Below are positions 43,403 to 51,454 of a DNA stretch of 64,000 nt, in pieces (positions within the stretch are counted from its first letter, which is position 1; every line of letters begins with the position of its first letter). The notes under the pieces were generated by a model, which had not been told where the DNA came from, did not search any database, and was given only the letters and a program-made list of their open reading frames with translations. The translations under genes and the position numbers were made by a program. The stretch comes from an uncultured Mycoplasmatota bacterium. Lineage in GTDB: Bacteria > Bacillota_I > Bacilli_A > RF39 > UBA660. The DNA lies in assembly GCA_900548695.1 (NCBI GenBank), contig URLC01000002.1, positions 251,352 to 315,351 of the forward strand, read 5' to 3'.

Positions 43403-43976
43403 AGTGAAAGCGTTTGCAGTTGAATTAGGGTATATACGTAGTGATCGTATAAAAAATAGTTGTATCGAGATGATAAAATTACTTCCAGATTATTTTTTTG
43501 AGGTGGCGGCTTCTTCTACAGGAAAGTATCATCCTAGTTATGCTTTAGGAGAAGGAGGACTTTTACGTCATACTAAAGCGGCTGTTAGAATTGGGTATGA
43601 ATTACTTCAAGATTCTTGTATTGGTAATAAATACACTAGTGACGAAAAAGATTTGATGTTAATGGGGATTTTATTACATGATGGTTTAAAGCATGGTATG
43701 CCAAAGGAACAATATACACGTTTTGATCATCCTCTTTTAATGGCTGATTATATTATGGATAATGAGGAAGTTTTAGGACTTGAAGTTGAAGAAATTGAGT
43801 TTTTAATCGATGTTATTAAAACACATATGGGACCTTTTACAAGAGATTATAAGGGTAATGAAGTATTGGAAATGCCAAAAACTAAATATCAAAATTTTGT
43901 GCATATGTGTGATAATTTGGCAAGTAAGAAATTTTTAGTGGTCCCATTTGATGAAAATAATAATATAAGTGTCTAA
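43395..43976 (+). CDS. HD-domain phosphohydrolase, unknown substrate
   Basis: A 193-residue HD hydrolase. The metal ligands appear in order: LLRHTKAAV near 56 (H), LLHDGLKHG near 95 (HD), TRFDHP near 108 (H) and IKTHMGPF near 142. Relatives hydrolyse nucleotides or phosphodiesters, but this subgroup is not assigned. GGAGGTATAT precedes the ATG. It is the last gene of the lepA transcript, ending inside a terminator hairpin. Confidence 0.8.
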   Translation: MDKVKAFAVELGYIRSDRIKNSCIEMIKLLPDYFFEVAASSTGKYHPSYALGEGGLLRHTKAAVRIGYELLQDSCIGNKYTSDEKDLMLMGILLHDGLKHGMPKEQYTRFDHPLLMADYIMDNEEVLGLEVEEIEFLIDVIKTHMGPFTRDYKGNEVLEMPKTKYQNFVHMCDNLASKKFLVVPFDENNNISV

Positions 43977-43996
43977 TTGGACACTTATTTTTTATT
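43965..43996 (+). terminator. Terminator of the lepA operon
   Basis: ATAAGTGTC (43965-43973) pairs with GACACTTAT (43980-43988), then T. The loop contains the stop codon TAA. Confidence 0.85.
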
Positions 43997-44014
43997 GATA
44001 GTTTTTTGTTTTTT

Positions 44015-44023
44015 TGATATGAT
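44015..44023 (+). promoter_or_regulatory. Extended -10 of the thymidylate kinase gene
   Basis: TG-a-TATGAT behind a T-run; it rules out the upstream part of the open frame. Confidence 0.6.
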
Positions 44024-44051
44024 GTTTTTAGGGTTAGAAAAGAGGGATATG

Positions 44052-44720
44052 ATGCAAGGTAAGATTATTGTTATTGAGGGAACAGACTGTTCTGGTAAAG
44101 AAACACAATCGTTACTTTTAGAAGAAAGATTAAAAGGTTTAGGTAAGAAATGTGTCCATTTTGGTTTTCCGATGTATGATACACCAACTGGAAAAATTGT
44201 TGGGGGGCCTTATTTAGGAAATGTAGAAATTTCTAAGGGTTTTTTTGAAGAAGGTGCTGATAAAGTTGACCCTCATATTGCTTCTTTATATTATGCAGCT
44301 GATAGAAAATATAATATGAATCGTATTCTTCCTTATTTAGAAGATGGTTATTATGTTATTTTAGATCGTTATACAACGTCTAATTTAGCTCACCAAGGTA
44401 GTAAAATTTTAGATAAAGATGAAAGATTTTTAATGTATCAATGGGTAGATAAATTAGAGTATTGGTTATTGCAGTTGCCAAAGCCAGATGAAACAATTTT
44501 TTTACATATGCCTTATAAATATTCCTTAGAACTTAAAAAGAATAGAAAAGTATTAGATGAACATGAGCGTTCTCCGGAACACTTAAAGAATGCAGAAGAG
44601 GCATATATTGAACTTTCTGAGATGTATAATTGGAAGAGAATTGAATGTGTGAAAGACGGAGAGATTAGGACAGTTTCTGATATAAATGATGAAATATTAG
44701 ATTATTTAATTACACGATAA
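44052..44720 (+). CDS. tmk: Thymidylate kinase-like nucleotide kinase
   Basis: A 222-residue P-loop kinase expected to phosphorylate dTMP to dTDP. The P-loop reads EGTDCSGKETQ near residue 10, the base/Arg site DRYTTSN near 115 and a lid region with many charged residues follows. PMYDTPTGKIVGGPYLG and the cysteine-containing P-loop differ from the common bacterial Tmk and recall the broader thymidylate-kinase family of eukaryotes and viruses. The frame extends to 43977, but the promoter lies within it, and GAGGG fits the ATG at 44052 (44049 is also possible). Confidence 0.82.
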   Translation: MQGKIIVIEGTDCSGKETQSLLLEERLKGLGKKCVHFGFPMYDTPTGKIVGGPYLGNVEISKGFFEEGADKVDPHIASLYYAADRKYNMNRILPYLEDGYYVILDRYTTSNLAHQGSKILDKDERFLMYQWVDKLEYWLLQLPKPDETIFLHMPYKYSLELKKNRKVLDEHERSPEHLKNAEEAYIELSEMYNWKRIECVKDGEIRTVSDINDEILDYLITR

Positions 44721-44747
44721 AAGCCAGGTTATCCTGGCTTTTCTTTA
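44719..44747 (+). terminator. Strong terminator after tmk
   Basis: AAAAGCCAGG (44719-44728), TTAT loop, CCTGGCTTTT (44733-44742). The best GC-rich stem in the window. Confidence 0.92.
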
Positions 44748-44778
44748 TTTCTTTCTTTCTTTCTTTATTTATTTATTT
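44743..44778. repeat. Tetranucleotide YTTT tract
   Basis: Nine units in a row: CTTT, ATTT, CTTT x4, ATTT x3. The right end holds the stop codon and last codons of the minus-strand pilB-like gene (44769 onward). Slippage would change its last residues or the tail length. Confidence 0.8.
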
Positions 44779-46490
44779 ATGGTTGGAACTTGAAGTTGTT
44801 GATTTGGTATTGTTGTCTGTTGTGGTGTTATGGCTGTCTTTGTTTGTTGAATTATTGGCGTTGTTTGATTTATTGTTGGTTGATTCGGTTGTTCTATAGG
44901 TTTTATCGTAGCTGTTTCTTGTTTTGGTTTTGTTACTACTGGTATTGGAATGATGGATGGTGTATTTACAGTATTAAGTGTAGGGGCTTTATTTTTTTCA
45001 ATAGATTCAATTTTTTCTATGGTATTTACAGGTTTATTGGAACTAGTAGTTTTAACAATTGGTGTTTCTTTTTCGGTTACAGTTGTCGGAATTATTCTTG
45101 GTGTTGCTTGATTGATTGGTGCAGAAGGCTTTTCTTTTTGATCTGTATTTAGCGAAACAACCTCTAATTTTTGTTCTTTTTCTTTTTCTTGATGTTCTTG
45201 TTTTTCTTCTTGAATTTCTAATTCTTGTTTGATTTTTTCCTCTTTTTCTTTTTCTAGTTCTTTTAATTTTTCGTGTTCGTCACTTTCAAAGAAATCTTCA
45301 GCATCTTCAATTTCAATGACACGTAATACTTCTTCAAAGGAAGTAGTTCCATCTAATACCTTACCTAAGGCATCTTGCAACATTGTTATAACATTTTCAT
45401 TATAAACTAAATCTCGTAATTCATCTTTGCTTAGGTTTTCATTATTTAAAGCATTTCTAATTTCATCATCTAATTCTAGAACTTCCTGAATGGCAACACG
45501 TCCTTTATAACCTTTACGGCAGGCATCACAACCGTTATGATTAACATCCCATATTTTATCGACATCTTTTTTTAAGTATTTTTTAAAGACTTTTTTTTCG
45601 AATTTAGTAGTATCACGTTCTACACGACATTTTGTACATATTTTTTTAGCAAGTCTTTGGGAAATGATGCCGGTTAGGGCAGTTGATAATAAGTAACGTT
45701 CTACATTCATATCTAGTAAACGTTCTACCGTTGCTAAAGTATTATTGGTATGGATAGTTGATAAAACTAAGTGACCAGTAATAGCGGAACGAACTGCGAT
45801 TTGTGCAGTTTCACTATCACGAATTTCTCCAATTAGAATAACATTAGGGTCTTGACGTAAAATAGAACGAAGGGCAGCAGCGAAAGTCATGCCAATTTCG
45901 GAATTTACTTGTACTTGATTCATTCCCTCGATGTTCATTTCAATTGGGTCTTCTACAGTGATGATGTTTGTTTCTTCTTTATTTAAAGCTTGTAAGACAG
46001 AATAAACAGTTGTAGATTTACCAGACCCAGTTGCTCCTGTAATTAAGATGATTCCATTCGGTACTTGGATCATTCGTTTTAATCTAGCTAAATTGGAAGG
46101 GTTAAATCCTAAATAATCTAGACCTTGCAAACTTCTAGAATAATCTAAAATACGAATAACAATCTTTTCACCTTCGTTTAAGGGTAAGGCAGAAACACGC
46201 ATATCTAAATAAGTACCCCCAAAGTTTCCTTTGATAGCACCATCTTGTGGAAGTCTTGATTCTGTGATGTTCATATTAGCTAATAATTTTAATCTGGTTG
46301 TAAGATTTCTTTCATATGCTTTTGGAATATATGTAAAATTTTGTAAGTCACCATCTACACGAAATCTGATCATCATACCGTCTTCTCTTGGATCAAAATG
46401 AATATCAGAAGCATTTGATTTAGCGGCAGATATAATAACATAGTCAGCAATTTGTGTAATTGGTGTTTTTGTAAAATCGAATTTAATCAT
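44769..46490 (-). CDS. pilB: Type IV pilus assembly ATPase (PilB/GspE family) with a long low-complexity tail
   Basis: The motor for pilus extension, 573 residues. It starts directly with the core (no N-terminal MshEN domain, as in ComGA): SDIHFDPREDG near 28, Walker A GATGSGKST at 152-160, the Asp box RQDPNVILIGEIRDSET at 212-227, the His box STIHTNN at 245-250 and a four-cysteine zinc site (C285, C288, C321, C324). The catalytic unit ends near 395. The remaining 175 or so residues are unusual: a Glu/Lys-rich probable coiled coil (405-443), then a Pro/Thr/Gln/Ile-rich disordered region to the end. Prepilins lie divergently; pilC and pilD are 8-10 kb away. RBS AAGGGG precedes the ATG. Confidence 0.92.
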   Translation of the reverse strand: MIKFDFTKTPITQIADYVIISAAKSNASDIHFDPREDGMMIRFRVDGDLQNFTYIPKAYERNLTTRLKLLANMNITESRLPQDGAIKGNFGGTYLDMRVSALPLNEGEKIVIRILDYSRSLQGLDYLGFNPSNLARLKRMIQVPNGIILITGATGSGKSTTVYSVLQALNKEETNIITVEDPIEMNIEGMNQVQVNSEIGMTFAAALRSILRQDPNVILIGEIRDSETAQIAVRSAITGHLVLSTIHTNNTLATVERLLDMNVERYLLSTALTGIISQRLAKKICTKCRVERDTTKFEKKVFKKYLKKDVDKIWDVNHNGCDACRKGYKGRVAIQEVLELDDEIRNALNNENLSKDELRDLVYNENVITMLQDALGKVLDGTTSFEEVLRVIEIEDAEDFFESDEHEKLKELEKEKEEKIKQELEIQEEKQEHQEKEKEQKLEVVSLNTDQKEKPSAPINQATPRIIPTTVTEKETPIVKTTSSNKPVNTIEKIESIEKNKAPTLNTVNTPSIIPIPVVTKPKQETATIKPIEQPNQPTINQTTPIIQQTKTAITPQQTTIPNQQLQVPTINK

Positions 46491-46584
46491 AGTATTAGCC
46501 CCTTTTTATTTTTCCCTATGGTATTTTATCTTAATTTATTATATAATAATTTTAGTATAATAGCAAGAAAGTAGATGGGAAAAT

Positions 46585-47154
46585 ATGAAAAAAAATAATA
46601 AGGGTTTTGTCTTAATAGAAACTTTAGTTGTTACTGTTTTTGTAATGGCTGTTTTTTCAGTTATTTATATTAATTTTTATCCCTTGGCTGGTGAGTATGA
46701 GCGGAGAGAATTTTATGATGATGTCGATAGTAAATATGGTACTTATTGGATAAAGAGATTTGTTCAAAGTAATAGTTATGATTTTTTTAAAGCGAATGGA
46801 GCTGATTCCACAATCAATAGTTCTAAATTTTATGATTTTACTTGTAATACGCTTAGTGGCAGTGATAAAACTTTATGTTTAGAAATGTGGAATCGTTTAG
46901 GAGTTACTAAGGCAGTTGTTACTAGTTATAAAATATCAGATTTTAAGACTAAAATAGCGCAAAATTCCTCTGGATTTAGTGATGGTTTTGTGTCTTATAT
47001 CGAGTACTTGCCAGATTATACTGTACCATCTTTGAATGGGGCTAATTATAGAGTTTTAGTTGAGTTTAAGAAAAAAACAGATGATGTAGATGATGCTAGT
47101 AGTGAGACTTATTATACTTATGGTAATATGGAGGTGGTGCGACATGCGTCTTAA
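46585..47154 (+). CDS. Type IV prepilin-like protein (minor pilin A)
   Basis: A 189-residue prepilin. KKNNKG^FVLIETLVV provides the leader with E5 and a hydrophobic helix, followed by an aromatic, polar domain (SKYGTYWIKRF, DFFKANGADS) with a cysteine pair in the middle (FTCNTLSGSDKTLC). It is divergent from pilB; TATAAT at 46556-46561 supplies its -10. It overlaps the next prepilin by 11 nt, so the two are co-translated, as is usual for minor pilins that prime the fibre. Confidence 0.85.
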   Translation: MKKNNKGFVLIETLVVTVFVMAVFSVIYINFYPLAGEYERREFYDDVDSKYGTYWIKRFVQSNSYDFFKANGADSTINSSKFYDFTCNTLSGSDKTLCLEMWNRLGVTKAVVTSYKISDFKTKIAQNSSGFSDGFVSYIEYLPDYTVPSLNGANYRVLVEFKKKTDDVDDASSETYYTYGNMEVVRHAS

Positions 47155-47800
47155 AAAACTCAATAATAAGGGTATGACAGCGATTGAAATATTGGTTACA
47201 TTTGTTATTGTTGCTATTATTGTAGTGTCTATGTATGATGGGATTTTAGATTTAAAAAATAAAGAGACGGTTGCATCTTACAAGCTTAGTTTAGTTACTT
47301 ATAAAAATTTGTTAACTAAAGATATTCAAGATGATTTAATAAAAATTGGTCTTTCTTCTGTTAGTACAACTCCATTAACAAGGATTAAAGATGAAAAAGA
47401 AGATGTTATAGGATATCAGATTCGTTTTGTATTGAAAGATGGTAGTGTTCGAGTTTTAGAAATTGTTCAAGTTTTGGGATGTGATGCGGTGGATGAAATT
47501 GAAGTGTTTGAGATGTGTGATCAAGCTAAAATTCCTCAAAATCAGAGTGATGAGTTTTCTATTAGTTATGGACCAGAGGGGAATTTAACAGAGTATCCTT
47601 TACCTGATTTGGGACATAATGATATTAAATATAGTGGAAGTTCTACTACTCATAGAATATATAGTCTTAAAATTAATTCTGTAGATATTTCCACTGCTAA
47701 TAATGTGTTTTCTCTTCATATTTCCTTGTATCACCCAGATTTAGGTTCTAAACATTCTATTGATATTGTGACACCTATTAATTATAAAGGAGGAATTTAA
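47144..47800 (+). CDS. Type IV prepilin-like protein (minor pilin B)
   Basis: A 218-residue prepilin. RLKKLNNKG^MTAIEILVTFVIV is a class III signal with methionine at +1 and E5. The soluble part has no recognised domain. GAGGTGGTG selects the ATG at 47144 over the longer frame from 47090. The start overlaps minor pilin A by 11 nt. Its TAA stop interleaves with the stop of the opposing ylbJ-like gene (shared TTAA at 47797-47800). Confidence 0.85.
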   Translation: MRLKKLNNKGMTAIEILVTFVIVAIIVVSMYDGILDLKNKETVASYKLSLVTYKNLLTKDIQDDLIKIGLSSVSTTPLTRIKDEKEDVIGYQIRFVLKDGSVRVLEIVQVLGCDAVDEIEVFEMCDQAKIPQNQSDEFSISYGPEGNLTEYPLPDLGHNDIKYSGSSTTHRIYSLKINSVDISTANNVFSLHISLYHPDLGSKHSIDIVTPINYKGGI

Positions 47801-48690
47801 AAACAAAGTATTAGTAGAGAAAAGATAGTGATTGCTAATATTGTTTGATAAATTCTTCCTAGCAAAAAGTTTTTATAGTGAATTTTAGTATCAGAAATGA
47901 TACTTTTTGTTTGCATGTGTATAGAAATACTACCGAAAGAAATAAATAGAATAATTAAGATAGCTTTTAAATTTTGGTTTGATATTAAACTGGTAGAAAA
48001 GATACCATTCGTTAAATCAAATATGCCATTAATTATAATATAGCCCAATGGTTTTAATTTTAAGTAGTGGTTAATCATGATACTTATTAAATAGAAAAAG
48101 AGGGATGTTCCGTAAATAATAGTAATTGTCTTTAAAGAAGACAGAATTGATAATGGCAATATTTTGGCGAATGGTTTTATTTCTTTATTTGTGATTGGCA
48201 AGAGACTTTTTTCTTGTGGTTTATTGATGAGGGCAATTAAAAAATTGGATAATATAATACTAGCTAGAATTATGATACCGTATTTTCTTTTAGGGAATAA
48301 TAAGGAAACAGGTCCTAAAATAAAGATTGGATTAGGGAAGTGAGTAAATTTAATTAGATAATTAGCTGTTGTTTTAGTAATTAAATTTTTTTCCAATAAT
48401 TCTTTTATGTATTTGCTTCCGCTGGGAAAACCACTAATTAAACTCATAATTACAATATAGAGTGAAGCACTGTCTTTTTTTAATAATTTATTTAATTTTT
48501 CTACCACATGAAATTCAATTAATAAAGTTGACAAGGTGAAAAATAAAAAGCTAGAAGGAAAAAGTTTTTCAATGAATAATTTTGTGTAGATTAAAATTTG
48601 TTTGGTAATTAGGGATGAATTTAGTAAATATAGGATTGTTAGACAGATTAATACAGTGATAATGAAATTACTTTGATTATTTTTTTTCAT
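47797..48690 (-). CDS. ylbJ: YlbJ-like membrane protein (GATE-domain)
   Basis: A 297-residue protein with about eight hydrophobic helices. The middle block SLISGFPSGSKYIKELLEKNLIT, then KFTHFPNPIFILGPVS, matches the nucleoside-recognition (GATE) core of YlbJ, which is needed for sporulation in Bacillus; the usual SGYPxGAK reads SGFPSGSK here. The protein is shorter than Bacillus YlbJ (about 400 residues). It is divergent from ylbL, and the two genes are also neighbours in Bacillus. GAGGAATT precedes the ATG. With the sigK-like gene it is the second sporulation-linked call in the window. Confidence 0.75.
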   Translation of the reverse strand: MKKNNQSNFIITVLICLTILYLLNSSLITKQILIYTKLFIEKLFPSSFLFFTLSTLLIEFHVVEKLNKLLKKDSASLYIVIMSLISGFPSGSKYIKELLEKNLITKTTANYLIKFTHFPNPIFILGPVSLLFPKRKYGIIILASIILSNFLIALINKPQEKSLLPITNKEIKPFAKILPLSILSSLKTITIIYGTSLFFYLISIMINHYLKLKPLGYIIINGIFDLTNGIFSTSLISNQNLKAILIILFISFGSISIHMQTKSIISDTKIHYKNFLLGRIYQTILAITIFSLLILCF

Positions 48691-48705
48691 AATTCCTCAT
48701 TTCTT

Positions 48706-48714
48706 TGTTATAAT
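48706..48714 (+). promoter_or_regulatory. Extended -10 of the ylbL-like gene
   Basis: TG-t-TATAAT, only 16 nt from the ylbJ start, so divergent promoters must overlap. Confidence 0.55.
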
Positions 48715-48733
48715 GTATCATGGAGGTAGTTAC

Positions 48734-49744
48734 ATGCTTAAGAAATTTTATGAAAAAGTAAAAGCTTTTATTAAAAGTGAATATAAATTTATTTTATTTT
48801 TGGTTATATTTTATGTTGTTTGTGCTTGGCCAGTAAATTATTATGTTATTGTTGGTGGCGGTATTAGTGATATTTCAGAACGTGTTGTTGTAGAAGATGG
48901 CCATAGTAGTGATGGTAGTTTTAATTTATCTTATGTTTCTGAATTGAAGGGGACAACGGTTAGTTATTTACTAAGTTATGTTATGCCACATTGGAAACGG
49001 GTTAGCATGGATGATTATAAATATACCACTGATGAAGATTATGATGATATTGAATTTCGCAGTAGTTTGGATTTAAAGTATTCTAATAGTAATGCTATAT
49101 ATTATGCTTATACTTTAGCTGGGAAGCCTTGTGAACTTAAAAAGACAGATATTTATGTAATTGTTAATTTTCCAGGATATGAAAATCCATTAGAAGTCGG
49201 GGATCTTTTATTAGCGGTTGATGGAAAACATTTTGAGACATTAAAGGAATATCAAGAGTATATTCAAAATTTTGATGCCAATAATATTTTAGTTAAGGTT
49301 AAAAGAGATGGTAAGGAACAAGAGGTTTCTTGCAAATTGTATGAAGAGGATGGAAAAAAACTTTTGGGTGTTGGTTTACAAGCTGATAATACCTATGAAA
49401 CTTTTCCAGAAGTTCAGTTTAAGTTTAAATCTAACGAATCTGGTCCTTCTGCAGGTCTTGTGACAACATTATCTATTTATGATCAACTTACAAAGGGAGA
49501 TTTAACGAAGAATAAGAAAATCGCTGGTACAGGAACTATTGAAGCGGATGGTTCTATTGGGGAAATTGGAGAGGTTGAGTATAAGTTACTTGGTGCTGTT
49601 GATGGTGGGGCTGATATCTTTTTAGTTCCAGCAGGAGATAATTATAAGACGTGCAAGAAAGTTAAGAAAGAAGAAAAATTAGATATTAAATTAATTCCTG
49701 TTAAGACCATATATGATGCGGTTGAAAAGTTACAGAAAATATAG
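48734..49744 (+). CDS. ylbL: PDZ-Lon protease YlbL (SepM-like)
   Basis: A 336-residue membrane-anchored protease. One helix lies near 18-38, a PDZ domain near 140-220 (the NPLEVGDLLLAVDG loop) and a Lon-type catalytic domain after it: the active serine in NESGPSAGLVTTLS and the lysine in EVEYKLLGAVDGGADIFLVP form the Ser-Lys pair. YlbL and SepM cut membrane or secreted peptides outside the cell. TGGAGGTAG selects the ATG at 48734; the frame starting at 48713 overlaps the -10 box. It is followed by a thioesterase 13 nt on. Confidence 0.92.
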   Translation: MLKKFYEKVKAFIKSEYKFILFLVIFYVVCAWPVNYYVIVGGGISDISERVVVEDGHSSDGSFNLSYVSELKGTTVSYLLSYVMPHWKRVSMDDYKYTTDEDYDDIEFRSSLDLKYSNSNAIYYAYTLAGKPCELKKTDIYVIVNFPGYENPLEVGDLLLAVDGKHFETLKEYQEYIQNFDANNILVKVKRDGKEQEVSCKLYEEDGKKLLGVGLQADNTYETFPEVQFKFKSNESGPSAGLVTTLSIYDQLTKGDLTKNKKIAGTGTIEADGSIGEIGEVEYKLLGAVDGGADIFLVPAGDNYKTCKKVKKEEKLDIKLIPVKTIYDAVEKLQKI

Positions 49745-49757
49745 TTAGGGTGATTAT

Positions 49758-50162
49758 ATGTCGGATAAAGAAATATTAGCCTTAGGGCATAAAACAATGG
49801 AAAAAGTTGGAGGCTTTATAAAAAATAATCATTATCAATTGGTTGATTTAAAGAAAGATTATTGTGTGATGGAAGCTTTTATAGAAGAAGATAGTTTAAA
49901 TCCTTATGGAATGGCGCATGGAGGATTTATATTTGGTCTTGCTGATACAGCAGCAGGTGCAGTAGCAGCTACATCTTTAAGAAAAGCAGTCACATTAAGT
50001 TCTCATATTGAATATTTACATGCGGCTACTGGAAAAAAATTAAAAGCTATAGTAAATGTGGTTAAAACAGGAAAGAATGTATCAGTTTATGAAGTTAGTA
50101 TATATGATGAAAAAGAAGTTATGGTTGCAAAAGTTATGATTGATTATTTTTATATTGACTAG
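49758..50162 (+). CDS. PaaI-type hotdog thioesterase
   Basis: A 134-residue single-hotdog protein. The active-site block NPYGMAHGGFIFGLADTAAGAVA near 50 matches PaaI-family acyl-CoA thioesterases, with the conserved MAHGG and a following Asp. It would hydrolyse an acyl-CoA in the cytoplasm; the acyl group is unknown. GGGTGAT precedes the ATG. It is co-transcribed with ylbL, and a terminator follows it. Confidence 0.87.
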   Translation: MSDKEILALGHKTMEKVGGFIKNNHYQLVDLKKDYCVMEAFIEEDSLNPYGMAHGGFIFGLADTAAGAVAATSLRKAVTLSSHIEYLHAATGKKLKAIVNVVKTGKNVSVYEVSIYDEKEVMVAKVMIDYFYID

Positions 50163-50180
50163 TTTATGTATATTGATTGT

Positions 50181-50212
50181 GAAGGATATATTGAAATATC
50201 TTTCTTTTTTTT
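50181..50212 (+). terminator. Terminator after the thioesterase gene
   Basis: GAAGGATAT (50181-50189) pairs with ATATCTTTC (50196-50204), one G-U, then T. Confidence 0.75.
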
Positions 50213-50535
50213 GCTTTGATATGATTACTATGAGAGAGGCAAAAGTTCAAAAAGTGAATAAAAATTTGTTTAGGGAAGTTTTTTTGTTTCTTTTCTTTTG
50301 GTTATTTATATTAATGAGATTATATTTTGAGCCTTTCTAATAAAGAAAAGATTATAATTGTTTTTTTTTCGTGATAAAGGATTAGTTTCTTTTAGAAGTA
50401 TTTATTTTAAGGATTGGAAGTTGTTTTTTCTTTACCCATAATTTTTCATTTTTTTGTCAAATAGATTTCATAATCGTTTTGTATATTAGAAATATGAAAG
50501 GAGATGATTTTATCAATTATGTACTTTGAATTGAA

Positions 50536-50555
50536 TTCCCATAATTTCCCATAAT
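50536..50555 (+). repeat. Tandem 10-bp repeat TTCCCATAAT (likely response-regulator site)
   Basis: Two exact copies, 50536-50545 and 50546-50555. A weaker third, ACCCATAATTT, lies near 50434. TG-t-TATATT (50582-50590) lies 27 bp downstream. Helically phased direct repeats at about -50 are typical for OmpR-type regulators, and the next gene encodes one. Confidence 0.6.
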
Positions 50556-50764
50556 TATTTAATAATTTTTACACATTTGTTTGTTATATTGATATTGTCG
50601 AAAGGAGGAAGATAGTAAAAAGAAAACTAGAAAGACTTGTTTTAAATGCAAAATGTTAAATTTTAAATATAGATAGAAAGGTAGGCGGTAGTTATACCTA
50701 GAGAAAAGAATTCTATAATGAAGGAGGGGATGCCCATAAGACTATAGGTAAAATTAGATAATAG

Positions 50765-50773
50765 TGTTATACT
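50765..50773 (+). promoter_or_regulatory. Extended -10 of the two-component operon, overlapped by a palindrome
   Basis: TG-t-TATACT. It is covered by AATAGT-gttat-ACTATT (50760-50776), which could be a repressor site. Confidence 0.5.
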
Positions 50774-50791
50774 ATTGGTAGGTGGTAGAAA

Positions 50792-51454
50792 ATGTATACA
50801 ATTTGTTTTGTTGAAGATGAAATTGACTTATCAAACCTTATTCAAACTTATTTAGAACGTTCTGGTTATCAAGTGGTTGCTTTTACGAAGGGACAAGAAG
50901 CAATTGATTATATTGGCAATAAGGTGGATCTTTGGATACTGGATATTATGTTAGGAGATGATGTCAATGGCTATGATGCAATCAAAGCTATCCGGGAGCA
51001 GGATGAAAACGTACCCGTTATCTTTACTTCCGCAAGAGATCAAGATTTGGATAAAATTTTGGGATTAGAATTAGGTAGCGATGATTACATTACCAAACCA
51101 TATTCTAGTAAAGAGTTAGTCTTACGCGTAGATAAGATTATAAAAAGAGTATATAAAAATATATCTAAACAACTTATTACTTATGAAGATTATACGATTG
51201 ATATTGATCGTAGGGTTGTCTTAGGAAAAGACAAGAAAGAAATTAAATTAACTACATTAGAGTTTGATTTATTACTTTTATTTGTTCAAAATAGAAATAA
51301 ATGTTTTTCGAGGGAAGAAATTTTAAATGCAGTTTGGGGGAAAGATTATTTTGGCACTGACCGAGTGGTTGATGATTTAGTTCGTAGACTTCGTAAAAAA
51401 GTTTCTGGTTTGAATGTTAATGCGGTTTATGGATATGGATACCGTTTATCATGA
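50792..51454 (+). CDS. OmpR/PhoB-type response regulator
   Basis: A 220-residue transcription factor. The receiver has the phosphate-accepting aspartate D51 in WILDIML, acidic EDE near 9, T79 and K102 (TKP). The winged-helix effector has LTTLEFDLLLLFVQNRNKCFSREEILNAVWG and RVVDDLVRRLRKK, then YGYGYRL. GGTAGGTGG precedes the ATG. The kinase overlaps its stop by 4 nt (ATGA). Codons contain more C and A than the T-rich neighbours, which suggests recent acquisition. A tandem repeat upstream suggests autoregulation. Confidence 0.94.
   Translation: MYTICFVEDEIDLSNLIQTYLERSGYQVVAFTKGQEAIDYIGNKVDLWILDIMLGDDVNGYDAIKAIREQDENVPVIFTSARDQDLDKILGLELGSDDYITKPYSSKELVLRVDKIIKRVYKNISKQLITYEDYTIDIDRRVVLGKDKKEIKLTTLEFDLLLLFVQNRNKCFSREEILNAVWGKDYFGTDRVVDDLVRRLRKKVSGLNVNAVYGYGYRLS

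Larger units (their letters stand above)
50163..50791 (+). other. Long non-coding gap before the two-component system
   Basis: 629 bases without a convincing gene. In order: a terminator (50181-50212); an extended -10, TG-a-TATGAT (50217-50225); an open frame of 36 codons from ATG 50230 ending LRLYFEPF with one hydrophobic stretch but no Shine-Dalgarno; a TTGTCA at 50454; tandem 10-bp repeats (50536-50555); three SD-like AGGAGG-type stretches near 50497, 50601 and 50722 none of which is followed by a well-placed start; a hairpin-capable TAGGT...ACCTA stretch near 50680; and the promoter of the response regulator. It may be a leader or an insertion scar. Confidence 0.6.

Noticed and set aside
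44790..45152. 120-codon plus-strand frame rich in Cys, Trp, Phe
   Set aside because: It is the reverse complement of the Pro/Thr/Gln-rich tail of the pilB gene; composition is an artefact of that repeat-like coding.
50140..50340. 66-codon open frame over the thioesterase end and beyond
   Set aside because: Its first part lies in a terminator and the -10 box; the inner ATG at 50230 lacks a ribosome site. At most the last 36 codons could matter.
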